The translations under genes and the position numbers were made by a program. This document shows positions 33,793-42,364 of a stretch of 64,000 nt of DNA, one piece after another. Source of the DNA: Clostridiales bacterium (GTDB taxonomy: Bacteria; Bacillota; Clostridia; Lachnospirales; Lachnospiraceae); contig JAJQIK010000081.1 of the NCBI GenBank assembly GCA_021199255.1, positions 1 to 64,000 on the forward strand, in the 5' to 3' direction. Each line of letters begins with the position of its first letter. Position 1 is the first letter of the stretch. Under the pieces are notes generated by a model. That model made no database searches. It had not been told where the DNA came from and saw nothing but the letters and a program-made list of their open reading frames with translations.

Positions 33793-35448
33793 ATGAAGGA
33801 ATTAATGAAAAAATACAGCAATAAAAGACAGTGCCTGACACAGATTCCCTTTGCGTTTCTGTATGCCGTTTTTATGGTGTGGACGAAATGGGATATTCTG
33901 GGAGGGGCAGGCGCTGTAGCAGGATTTGTGCGATTCTTTGCGTGGGCGGCTGCAGCCTATGTTATTCTGCTTGCGCTTTGCGCGGTGATCGCAATATTTC
34001 AGGATAGCTATGGGGAATGGTTATTTCGGGGGAAGAAGAGCGGGGAAGAGCCCCAAACTATCAAAAGGCAGCCGAAGCGGTATTTGTATGCCGTTTTTTT
34101 CCTTTTATGCGTTGTCTGCTGGCTGCCCTATTTTCTCCTTTACTATCCGGGCTGGATCAGCAATGATTCCGTCTGGCAGTTGGAACAGGCCTGCGGCTGG
34201 GTTTCGGGTTCCAATCACCACCCTTATGCCCATACGATGGTGATCAGGCTGTTTTTTATGCTGGGGTTTCGTCTGTTTGGCACTTATACGGAAGCCTGCG
34301 CCGTTTATACGGCGGCGCAGATTTTGGTTATGGCAGGCGTTTATTCCTTTCTTCTGGGACAGCTTTACCGCAGAGGGACGTCTCCGGCGGGTATCGTGCT
34401 GGCGGTATTATTTTACGCCTTGCTGCCGATCAATGGCTTATACGCGATCTGCATGGGAAAAGATGTGCTTTTTGCAGGCGCGCTGCTGCTTTATGCATGG
34501 TTTAGCGGCGTTTTATCTGTCCGTATGGCTCGAAAGCGGGAAATCCAAACAGGGACGGTAATTCTGTATTCTGGGCTGGGGCTGGCGGTATGTCTGCTGC
34601 GCAGCAACGGTATTTTAGTCTTTCTCGGCACCTCATTCGTGATGGGAATCCTATGCCTTGTCTATCGGAGCTGGAAAAAGCTTTTGCCGGCAATGGGAGC
34701 GGTATTGGTCTGCTTTTTGGTCTGGCAGGAACCCGTACTTTCTGCGTTAGAGGTGGAAAAGGGAGATACCATCGAAAGCCTGGCAATGCCGGTGCAGCAA
34801 ATATTGGACGCCTATTTGAACGGAGGCACGCTGACAGAAGAGGAAGCGGCGCTGTTAAATACGGTTATTCCCATGGATACCGCAGCCTCTTATTACAATC
34901 CCTATTTCTTTGATATTGTTAAGAATTATATCAGGGAGGCGGGCAATCAGGAGGTAATCGCGGAGAAAAAGGGAGAATTTTTGAAGCTTTGGATTCAGGT
35001 GGGGCTGCGCAATCCCGGACAGTACCTGGACGCGGTTATAAAGCAGACCCAAGGATATTTCGCATTCAGGACGGCGGACTACCAGTATCTGTATGAGCAG
35101 TATCTGATGGCTGAAAATCCTTTCGAAATGACCACGCAGAGAAAACTTTTTTCTTATGATTTTGGGCTTGCAGCGGAGGAGTTTCTGCTGCGCTTTCAGG
35201 ATTTTTATAATAAGGTGTGGAGCATTGGCATGAATACCTGGCTGCTGTTTTTTGCCTTTGCTTATGCCGCATACCGTGGGAAAAATATAGTGCCGTTTGT
35301 ACCCTATGCGCTGGTATTGCTCTCTCTTCTGCTGGCGGCGCCTGCCTGCGCGGAATTTCGGTATACATACGGCGTGTTTACGGCGCTTCCGGTATTGCTT
35401 GGCTGGAGCTTTGGCAGGCGGAAGGACAGAAGGGAGGAGCCGCTATGA
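33793..35448 (+). CDS. DUF6020 family polytopic membrane protein (second copy)
   Basis: 551 residues with about ten to twelve helices. It shares with the 15434-17263 protein the YPGWISNDSVWQLEQ acidic segment, SNHHPYAHTMVIRLFF and a GKDVLFAGALLLYAWF helix, so the two are distant paralogues. The acidic-plus-HHP layout suggests an extracytoplasmic GT-C-type transferase or polymerase; activity is not established for this family. ATG 33793 and ATG 33805 are both possible starts; the frame open further upstream lies inside the previous gene. The stop overlaps the MBOAT start. Confidence 0.63.
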   Translation: MKELMKKYSNKRQCLTQIPFAFLYAVFMVWTKWDILGGAGAVAGFVRFFAWAAAAYVILLALCAVIAIFQDSYGEWLFRGKKSGEEPQTIKRQPKRYLYAVFFLLCVVCWLPYFLLYYPGWISNDSVWQLEQACGWVSGSNHHPYAHTMVIRLFFMLGFRLFGTYTEACAVYTAAQILVMAGVYSFLLGQLYRRGTSPAGIVLAVLFYALLPINGLYAICMGKDVLFAGALLLYAWFSGVLSVRMARKREIQTGTVILYSGLGLAVCLLRSNGILVFLGTSFVMGILCLVYRSWKKLLPAMGAVLVCFLVWQEPVLSALEVEKGDTIESLAMPVQQILDAYLNGGTLTEEEAALLNTVIPMDTAASYYNPYFFDIVKNYIREAGNQEVIAEKKGEFLKLWIQVGLRNPGQYLDAVIKQTQGYFAFRTADYQYLYEQYLMAENPFEMTTQRKLFSYDFGLAAEEFLLRFQDFYNKVWSIGMNTWLLFFAFAYAAYRGKNIVPFVPYALVLLSLLLAAPACAEFRYTYGVFTALPVLLGWSFGRRKDRREEPL

Positions 35449-36956
35449 TTTCTATTACTTCGTTTTCGTATCTGGCATTTCTGGCAGTGGTTTTAACCGG
35501 ATATTATCTGATAAAACCTAATTGGCAGTCCGCTTACCTCCTGCTTGCCAGTCTGCTTTTTTATGTACTCTCCTGCGCGTCCTATACCTTGATTTATCTG
35601 GCGGTTTCAACGCTCAGCGTCTATTATGCGGCGCGGGCGATCGGCAGGCAGACGCAGGAACGAAGGGCAAAACGGATTCTGGCGTTTACGCTGTGTCTGA
35701 ATTTCGGGCTGCTGGCGGTTTTAAAATATCATAGCTTTGCCCTGGATAATGTAAACATGGTGCGGGGATTGTTGGGGCAGGAGAAAATCAACTGGCCTGT
35801 TTCCCTTGCGGCGTCTTTGGGCATCAGCTATTATACGCTGCAGCTTTGCGGCTATCTTTTGGACTGTTACTGGAAGGTGGGCAAGGTACAGGAAAGCTTT
35901 GCCAGATTCGCCCTGTTTGCCTGTTATTTTCCCCAGATGACTTCGGGGCCTGTCAGCCGTTATAAACAGGTACAGGAAAGCCTGTATGCGGAACATCGTT
36001 TTGAATACGGCCGGATAACGCATGGCCTGAAACGAATGGCATGGGGAATGTTTAAAAAGATGGTCATAGCGGACAGGCTGGGGCTGATTGTCAACTCCGT
36101 GTACGGCAATTATGAAACCTATCATATGAGTATTATCTGGGCGGGAATCTTTTGCTTCGCCCTGCAGTTATATACGGACTTTTCCGGTTGTATGGATATT
36201 ATTCTGGGTACCTCCGAATGTTTTGGCATTACCCTGCCGGAGAATTTCCGCAATCCGTTTTTTTCCACAACGATTCAGGAATTCTGGCAGCGCTGGCATA
36301 TTACGCTGGGGACATGGCTGAAGGATTACATTCTGGACCCGGTGTTAAAATCTGACCTGTGGATCAGGCTGGGAGAGGATTCCCGGAAGAGGCTTGGTAA
36401 GAAATGGGGCAAACGGGCGCCTACCTATCTGGGTATGCTGATCCTATGGCTTGCCATGGGACTGTGGCATGGCAGCGGCTGGAAATTTATCATAGGCGAA
36501 GGATTGTGGTTCTGGCTCGTTATTATTGCGGGAAATATGTGCGGGAAGCCGTTGCAGAGGCTAAACGCCAGACTACATATAAACGCGGGAAATTTTGCGT
36601 GGATTACCTTTCAGCGGCTGCGTACCTTCTTTATTTTCAGTCTGGGTCTGATCTGTTTTCGGGCGGCGGACATGGGAGAAGTATGGGCGGTGCTAAAGGC
36701 GGGGGTGACGCATTATGGCCAGAGAGGTTTTAGCCAGGTGAAAGGAGACTTGGGAATCGTGAATCTGGTGATGCTCTGCGTCGGTCTGGTAATTTTTGCG
36801 GCTGCGGAGATTATGCAGGATCGGAAAACAGATATTTTTGTCTGGATTACGGAGCGTCCTGCGGCGATTAGCTGGTGCGTGTATCTGGCGGTCTGCGCCA
36901 TGATACTGCTGTCTTTGAGTATATCGGGGCAAAGCTTTATCTATGCGGGATTCTGA
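35445..36956 (+). CDS. MBOAT O-acyltransferase (AlgI/DltB/PatA-like)
   Basis: 503 residues, about ten to twelve helices. It contains SGPVSRYKQV, FWQRWHITLGTWLKDYI, and the catalytic histidine in GLWHGSGWKF (about 340), all standard for the AlgI/DltB branch. These proteins take an acyl group from a cytosolic thioester and pass it through the membrane to a polysaccharide, usually with an SGNH partner. That partner follows directly at 36979, and an ACP with acyl-forming enzymes follows that, which suggests the donor here may be acyl-ACP as in D-alanylation. The start is the ATG at 35445 (GGAGG upstream, ATGA overlap). Confidence 0.83.
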   Translation: MISITSFSYLAFLAVVLTGYYLIKPNWQSAYLLLASLLFYVLSCASYTLIYLAVSTLSVYYAARAIGRQTQERRAKRILAFTLCLNFGLLAVLKYHSFALDNVNMVRGLLGQEKINWPVSLAASLGISYYTLQLCGYLLDCYWKVGKVQESFARFALFACYFPQMTSGPVSRYKQVQESLYAEHRFEYGRITHGLKRMAWGMFKKMVIADRLGLIVNSVYGNYETYHMSIIWAGIFCFALQLYTDFSGCMDIILGTSECFGITLPENFRNPFFSTTIQEFWQRWHITLGTWLKDYILDPVLKSDLWIRLGEDSRKRLGKKWGKRAPTYLGMLILWLAMGLWHGSGWKFIIGEGLWFWLVIIAGNMCGKPLQRLNARLHINAGNFAWITFQRLRTFFIFSLGLICFRAADMGEVWAVLKAGVTHYGQRGFSQVKGDLGIVNLVMLCVGLVIFAAAEIMQDRKTDIFVWITERPAAISWCVYLAVCAMILLSLSISGQSFIYAGF

Positions 36957-36978
36957 TGGCGGAAGAGGAAGGATATCT

Positions 36979-37941
36979 ATGAAAAAGCTGGCGTTTAAAC
37001 TGATATTTCTGGGAATTTTGTGCGTGGCTTTTGCCTGCGGCGTATCGATGGGCATCGATCCTTATAATGTATTTCACTGGAGCAATGTGAGAGATAACGG
37101 TGTGGAGCCTAACAAGAATTATGTGAAAACACAATATGTACTCCATCACGCCGATCAATATGACACCTTTATTTTTGGCAATTCCCGCGTGGGCTCTATT
37201 GACGCAGCCAAAATTTCAGATACCTGCTATAATATGTATTATTCGGAAGGACTTCCGGCGGAGCATTATGAAAATCTGAAAGCCTTTGTAAAGGCGGGCG
37301 TGGAGGTTAAGACCGTCTATCTGGGGATTGACGACGTGACCTGCTTCGTCGATCCGGCGATTCATGAGGATCAGTTGATCCGACGCCCCTTCAAGGCGGA
37401 AGAAGCCCCAATATGGTTCTGGCTGGATTATCTGGATCCCTCCGTAGCGCTGCAGTCCCTGGAGACGATCGCTTCGTATACGGGAGAAGAGCCGGGTTTC
37501 CAAGAAAGACTTTATTCTACCGGCAATTATTATCTGGATACCTCGCTGACAGCGGAGAGCTTAGAGCTGGAAGAATGGCCTAACTATTTTGAATGGTACG
37601 GTGAAGGCGCCCTGGAGGATATCAGGGAACTGAAGGCGTTTTGCGACGACCAGGGGATAGAGCTGATTGTGTTCGCCAACCCGGAGTATGAGCGGCGTTA
37701 TAGCGAAGCGGTAGAAAGGGGATATCTGGAGTTCCTTACCCAACTGGCAGAGGTGACGGATTATTACTGCTTCTGCGGTTATAATGACGTGACGTCGGAT
37801 ATGGATAATTTTCATGATATCAGCCATTACAGGCAGCAGGTAGGCGACCTGATGATACAGGTCATGAAGGGCGAAACCGACGGAGGGAGGCTGGCGGAGT
37901 TGCAGGCGCAGGGGTTTGGCAGATATGTGACGGCGGATTGA
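36979..37941 (+). CDS. Membrane-anchored SGNH/DltD-AlgJ-like acyl-transfer partner
   Basis: 320 residues with one N-terminal membrane anchor (about 5-24) and an extracytoplasmic SGNH-like domain. The putative nucleophile is Ser69 in FGNSRVGS, and the C-terminal D280-x-x-H283 in HDISHYRQ supplies the rest of the triad. FANPEYERR lies between. The pattern matches partners of MBOAT acyltransferases such as AlgJ/AlgX, DltD and PatB. GAGGAAGGA precedes the ATG. It likely takes the acyl group from the MBOAT protein and places it on the exported glycan. It could alternatively be a de-acylating esterase. Confidence 0.7.
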   Translation: MKKLAFKLIFLGILCVAFACGVSMGIDPYNVFHWSNVRDNGVEPNKNYVKTQYVLHHADQYDTFIFGNSRVGSIDAAKISDTCYNMYYSEGLPAEHYENLKAFVKAGVEVKTVYLGIDDVTCFVDPAIHEDQLIRRPFKAEEAPIWFWLDYLDPSVALQSLETIASYTGEEPGFQERLYSTGNYYLDTSLTAESLELEEWPNYFEWYGEGALEDIRELKAFCDDQGIELIVFANPEYERRYSEAVERGYLEFLTQLAEVTDYYCFCGYNDVTSDMDNFHDISHYRQQVGDLMIQVMKGETDGGRLAELQAQGFGRYVTAD

Positions 37942-37991
37942 ACATGTGAAAGAATTGTTGAAATCTTAATTGGAAAGTTATGAGGTAATCT

Positions 37992-39782
37992 ATGCAGGAA
38001 TTGGAATATCCCTTTGACAGCGAGTATTTATATCAGAATAAAAAGAAAATCAGAAAGCAATTACTGGCGGAGTTGGACGGGAAAAACTGTCTCCATAAGA
38101 AAATAGCGATTTTGGGCGGTTCTACTACCAGAGATATTAAGCTGATGCTGGAGCTTTTTTTGCTGCATTACGGTATTTGCCCGGAATTTTATGAATCGGA
38201 ATTTAATCAGTATTATCAGGACGCCATGTTTCCCAATCCGAAGCTGGAGGAGTTTGCGCCGGATGTTATTTTTATTCATACAACCTTCAGGAATCTTACG
38301 GATTTTCCTGCTTTAGGGGATTCCCTGGAAACAGTGGAGCAGCTTTTGCAGAAGGAATATCAGAAATACGAGAAGATGTGGAACCGTCTGGCGGACGTTT
38401 ACCACTGCGTTATCATTCAGAATAATTTTGAGTATCCCTATTATCGAATGATGGGAAATAAAGATGCCAGCGACGAGCACGGTAAGGTAAACTTTGTGAC
38501 AAGGCTGAATCTGATGTTCTATGAATATGCGCAGAAAACGGCCGGTTTCTATATTCACGATATCAACTATCTGTCCGCTCAGTATGGACTGGAGCAGTGG
38601 GCGGATCCTTTTTACTGGCACAGTTATAAATATGCGCTATGCGTTCCGGCAATTCCGGATTTCGCGTTCAGTGTGGCGAAGATCATCAAATCCTTGTATG
38701 GTAAAAATAAAAAGGCTTTCGTCCTGGATTTGGACAATACGCTTTGGGGCGGCGTCGTGGGCGACGACGGAGCGGACAATCTGGTATTGGGGCATGAAAC
38801 CTCCGCCGGGCAGGTTTATTGCGCGTTTCAGGAATATCTGAAGGAATATAAGGACTTCGGAGTGCTCCTGAATATCGATTCTAAGAATGATTATGAGAAC
38901 GCCATAGCCGGATTGCATCATCCGGCGGGCGTGCTTCAGCCTGAGGATTTTATTAATATTAAGGCGAATTGGGAGCCCAAGGATCGTAATCTCCTCCAGA
39001 TTGCCAGAGAACTGAATCTGATGCCGGAGAGTATGGTGTTCGTGGACGATAATCCGGCGGAACGGGAAATTGTCAGGAAACAGGTTCCGCAGGCGGCGGT
39101 GCCTGAGATGCCTATAGAGCCGGCATACTATGCCAGAACCATCGACCGTTCCGGGTTCTTTGAGGTAACCAGTCTTTCCGAGGACGACAGGAAGCGCACG
39201 GATATGTACCGGGAAAATGCCAGGCGCGCCAGCGAAGAGGCGGCTTTTGAGAATTACGGGGATTATCTGAAGGCGCTGCATATGAAAGCGGAAATTAAGC
39301 CTTTCGCGCCGGTTTATATGGCGCGTATCGCGCAACTGACCAATAAGAGCAATCAGTTTAATCTGACTACCAGACGCTACAGTCAGCCGGAAATTGAGAA
39401 GCTGGCGGCGGACAGAGATTATATCACGCTGTATGGCAAGCTGGAGGACAAATTCGGCGATAACGGAGTGATTTCGGTGGTCATCGGACATAAGCTGGAG
39501 GAGGTGCTGCATATTGATCTGTGGATTATGAGCTGCCGCGTCTTGAAAAGAGACATGGAATATGCGATGATGGATACGTTGGCGGAGGAAGCGCAGAAAG
39601 CGGGTATCAGGGAAATACGCGGTTATTATTATCCAACTGCCAAGAATGGAATGGTAAAAGAGTTTTATTCTTTGCAGGGATTTGATAAAATAGAGGAGGA
39701 CAGTCAGGGAAATACCCAATGGAGACTGATTCTTACGGACGGCTACGAAGCGAAAAATCATGTGATTGCGGTAAACGGGTAG
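37992..39782 (+). CDS. FkbH-like HAD-IIIC protein
   Basis: 596 residues: an N-terminal SGNH-like region (GGSTTRDIKLM, about 42-52), a central HAD domain with FVLDLDNTLWGGVVGDDG (about 243-260) and FVDDNPAERE, and a C-terminal GNAT-like domain (about 430-590). FkbH proteins load a glyceryl unit from 1,3-bisphosphoglycerate onto an acyl carrier protein and dephosphorylate it. An ACP gene follows 21 bases later, an excellent match to that role. Product inference: glyceryl-ACP or a derived hydroxyacyl-ACP used to decorate the glycan. RBS TGAGG precedes the ATG. Confidence 0.82.
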   Translation: MQELEYPFDSEYLYQNKKKIRKQLLAELDGKNCLHKKIAILGGSTTRDIKLMLELFLLHYGICPEFYESEFNQYYQDAMFPNPKLEEFAPDVIFIHTTFRNLTDFPALGDSLETVEQLLQKEYQKYEKMWNRLADVYHCVIIQNNFEYPYYRMMGNKDASDEHGKVNFVTRLNLMFYEYAQKTAGFYIHDINYLSAQYGLEQWADPFYWHSYKYALCVPAIPDFAFSVAKIIKSLYGKNKKAFVLDLDNTLWGGVVGDDGADNLVLGHETSAGQVYCAFQEYLKEYKDFGVLLNIDSKNDYENAIAGLHHPAGVLQPEDFINIKANWEPKDRNLLQIARELNLMPESMVFVDDNPAEREIVRKQVPQAAVPEMPIEPAYYARTIDRSGFFEVTSLSEDDRKRTDMYRENARRASEEAAFENYGDYLKALHMKAEIKPFAPVYMARIAQLTNKSNQFNLTTRRYSQPEIEKLAADRDYITLYGKLEDKFGDNGVISVVIGHKLEEVLHIDLWIMSCRVLKRDMEYAMMDTLAEEAQKAGIREIRGYYYPTAKNGMVKEFYSLQGFDKIEEDSQGNTQWRLILTDGYEAKNHVIAVNG

Positions 39783-39803
39783 AGAAAGGCGAGGAAAACG
39801 TAA

Positions 39804-40049
39804 ATGACAAGAGAAGAAGTATATGAGAGCTTAAATGAGGTGTTTCAGAATGTGTTTGACGACGATACCATTCAGGTACATGATGAAACCACCGCGAATG
39901 ATATTGAGGATTGGGACAGCTTTGAGCATATCAATCTGGTGATTGCCGTAGAGAAGAAATTTCAGGTAAAGTTTACGGTAGGAGAGGCCAACGAAATGAA
40001 GAACGTAGGCGAAATGGTGGATATTATTCTGGAGCGTATGCCGCAATAA
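39804..40049 (+). CDS. Acyl carrier protein
   Basis: 81-residue acidic four-helix ACP. The phosphopantetheine attachment serine is Ser39 in DWDSFEHI, a form typical of discrete ACPs working with FkbH and D-Ala-type loading rather than fatty-acid ACP (usually DSLD/E). It lies between FkbH and a MaoC-like hydratase, so it is the likely carrier of the acyl unit. No phosphopantetheinyl transferase is in the window. Confidence 0.88.
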   Translation: MTREEVYESLNEVFQNVFDDDTIQVHDETTANDIEDWDSFEHINLVIAVEKKFQVKFTVGEANEMKNVGEMVDIILERMPQ

Positions 40050-40098
40050 CAGAATCCGATGAGAAATGGGATAACCGCCAAAGAAAGGTAGATGCAGG

Positions 40099-40530
40099 AT
40101 GAACGAGTATACCTATGACGAGATAGCAGCGGGGCAGGAGGAATCCTTTCAGGTAACGGTTTCAGAGTCTATGATGGAGCGTTTTTTGCAGATTACGGGG
40201 GACGGGAATCCGCTTCATCAGGATAGGGCATATGCCGTAACGAGACACTACGCGGATAAAGTAGTGTACGGCATGCTGACCGCTTCCTTTTTTTCCACGC
40301 TGGCGGGGGTGTATCTGCCGGGGCGGTACAGTCTGATTCACAGCATGGAAAGTAAATTCCTGCGTCCCGTGTATGTGGGAGATGAGCTGACGGTATCCGG
40401 TACCGTGAAGGAGAAGGAAGACGCTTACCGCATGCTGATTCTGAGCCTGCTGATTAAGAACCAGAAGGGTGAGAAGGTGGTAAAGGGAAGTATGCAGGTT
40501 AAGGTGCTGGATCAGATAGCGGACAGGTAA
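40099..40530 (+). CDS. MaoC-like (R)-specific hydratase/dehydratase
   Basis: 143-residue single hot-dog protein. The hydratase-2 catalytic pair is visible as Asp35 and His40 in GDGNPLHQD, followed by VVYGMLTASFFSTL. Such enzymes interconvert 3-hydroxyacyl and enoyl thioesters on CoA or ACP. Position after FkbH and ACP suggests it works on the ACP-bound unit; an SDR of the reductase type lies beyond the AT-rich cassette at 46701 and may have been its neighbour. The real acyl substrate is unknown. Confidence 0.8.
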   Translation: MNEYTYDEIAAGQEESFQVTVSESMMERFLQITGDGNPLHQDRAYAVTRHYADKVVYGMLTASFFSTLAGVYLPGRYSLIHSMESKFLRPVYVGDELTVSGTVKEKEDAYRMLILSLLIKNQKGEKVVKGSMQVKVLDQIADR

Positions 40531-40665
40531 AGAAACGATAGCGCAGGCGTATTCTATATGCTATACTGTTTGAGATAATTGATTAAAGAATTTGATGTCA
40601 GTGTATGCGTATTTTAAACAGTTTTTTACGATACATGAATATCATGCATGGGAATGGAGATTAAC

Positions 40666-42306
40666 ATGGATTCTGAGAAGAAAGAAGAAAAAAGCACAAG
40701 ATGGATTTATTCAGTGGCAATTACTTTTATGTTGCTTTTTTACGCTCCATTAGAATTGTTTTTTGACAATATGGATGAATTTTGGTATGATTATACACTT
40801 CTTTTACCTGTGATGTTTGGCGTGTTTGTGGCATCATGCGTGGCAGGGAATTTTATTCTGTTTCTGTTTGAAAGATATAATAGGAAAATCTATCATTTTC
40901 TCATGGCAGCATGCATTTTGATATATGTGGGAACTTACATTCAAGGGAATTTCCTGGTAAAGAATCTGCCTGCTTTGGATGGAAGCCCTGTTGACTGGAA
41001 TGCGTATCCCTACGAAAGAATTAAATCCGCAATTTTATGGATAGGACTCATCGTAGCTATGTGTGTAATGGTTAAGTCCATTGGTATATATAAGCTTCTT
41101 AAAGGTGGCAGGATATTATTAGCCTGCATGACTTGTGTGCTTTTTATAACGCTTGTAACGGTGGCGATAACAAATCAGGGCTTTTCCAGAAAGTATAACA
41201 GTACAGCGTCTACCAAAAATCTATATGAATTTTCGGAAAATCAGAATTTTATTATTCTGTTGCTGGATGCAGTAGATGGGGAAGCTTTTAATCAGAAACT
41301 GGAAGAAAATCCTGAGTATTTGGATGTATTTCAGGATTTTACTTATTACAGGGATGCCATGGGAGTTTATTCTTTTACGAAACATTCTATACCGTTTATT
41401 CTGTCGGGAGATTGGTATGAGAATGACGAACCATTTAGTGATTATCTGGCTGAGGTATACGGCGGCTCGGATTTTTTCGCGGATTTGGAAGCGCAGAATT
41501 ATAAATTGGGGATTTATGAGGAAGAGCTAATGCCTGACAGTGAGATATATGATCGCTTTGATAATGTGCTGCCATATGAATATGGAACCAATAATTATTT
41601 TGCATTTATCAGGTGGAATATTCAGATGACAGGATTCCGTTATGCCCCATGGGAATTAAAGAGATTTTGTTTTGTCAATCCAGACGAGTTTAAAGATTTG
41701 AAAAATGAACCGGATGAGGCATCCTGTTATACTGCGGATGATATCGAATTTTACAAAATGCTGCAGGAAAGCGAAATATCTTATACAAGCAGTAATGTAT
41801 TCAAGTTTATGCATATTAATGGGGCGCATTTGCCATGGGAATTAAATGGGAATGTGGAATTGAGTGAGGATGCCACATATGAAACGGAAATAGAGTCATG
41901 CATTACTATTACTCAGGCATATCTGGAGAAACTAAAAGAGGCGGAAATCTATGATGACGCTGTTATTATAGTCATGGCAGATCATGGCTATAAGGTAGGC
42001 GACAATGTGGGGGAGTGGCGTCAGAATCCACTGTTATTGATAAAAGGCGCTGGAGAGAAGCATGATTTGGAAATTTCAGATGCCCCTATATCTTATGTAG
42101 ATTTGCAGGAAGCCTACAGCAGGCTTATGGCAGGCGGAACAGGAACAGATATTTTTGATTATAAGGAAGGAGATTATAGAGAACGTAGATTTTTGCTGTA
42201 TGAGTACAATGTAGAATCTCCTATGTATGAATATATACAGAGCGGAAAGGTAGGAGATCGAGATACATTGTTACCCACAGGGCAGGTGTACGAATTAGAT
42301 GAATAA
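40666..42306 (+). CDS. Membrane sulfatase/LtaS-like phosphotransferase-fold protein
   Basis: 546 residues. Five N-terminal membrane helices (to about residue 175) are followed by an extracytoplasmic alkaline-phosphatase-superfamily domain. Visible metal-site elements are IILLLDAVDG (first Asp), YSFTKHSIPFILSG with a probable Thr nucleophile, FMHINGAHLPW, and VMADHGYK (Asp-His). The layout is that of LtaS/OpgB-type phosphoglycerol transferases, which is apt next to a TagF-like polymerase. Sulfatase or phosphoethanolamine transferase activity are alternatives. The start is the ATG at 40666, preceded by GGAATGGAGATT. Confidence 0.72.
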   Translation: MDSEKKEEKSTRWIYSVAITFMLLFYAPLELFFDNMDEFWYDYTLLLPVMFGVFVASCVAGNFILFLFERYNRKIYHFLMAACILIYVGTYIQGNFLVKNLPALDGSPVDWNAYPYERIKSAILWIGLIVAMCVMVKSIGIYKLLKGGRILLACMTCVLFITLVTVAITNQGFSRKYNSTASTKNLYEFSENQNFIILLLDAVDGEAFNQKLEENPEYLDVFQDFTYYRDAMGVYSFTKHSIPFILSGDWYENDEPFSDYLAEVYGGSDFFADLEAQNYKLGIYEEELMPDSEIYDRFDNVLPYEYGTNNYFAFIRWNIQMTGFRYAPWELKRFCFVNPDEFKDLKNEPDEASCYTADDIEFYKMLQESEISYTSSNVFKFMHINGAHLPWELNGNVELSEDATYETEIESCITITQAYLEKLKEAEIYDDAVIIVMADHGYKVGDNVGEWRQNPLLLIKGAGEKHDLEISDAPISYVDLQEAYSRLMAGGTGTDIFDYKEGDYRERRFLLYEYNVESPMYEYIQSGKVGDRDTLLPTGQVYELDE

Positions 42307-42364
42307 GCGGTTGGGATAGAATTCACGATATTTGCGGACTGAGAGAAAGGCATGGTTGAATAGG

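Noticed and set aside
38637..39761. Long minus-strand frame (374 codons) opposite the FkbH-like gene
   Set aside because: Antisense shadow of a conserved coding sequence with no recognisable domain.
40562..40567. TATACT in the leader of the AT-rich cassette as a promoter
   Set aside because: No acceptable -35 box at 16-18 bases upstream; kept only as a remark.
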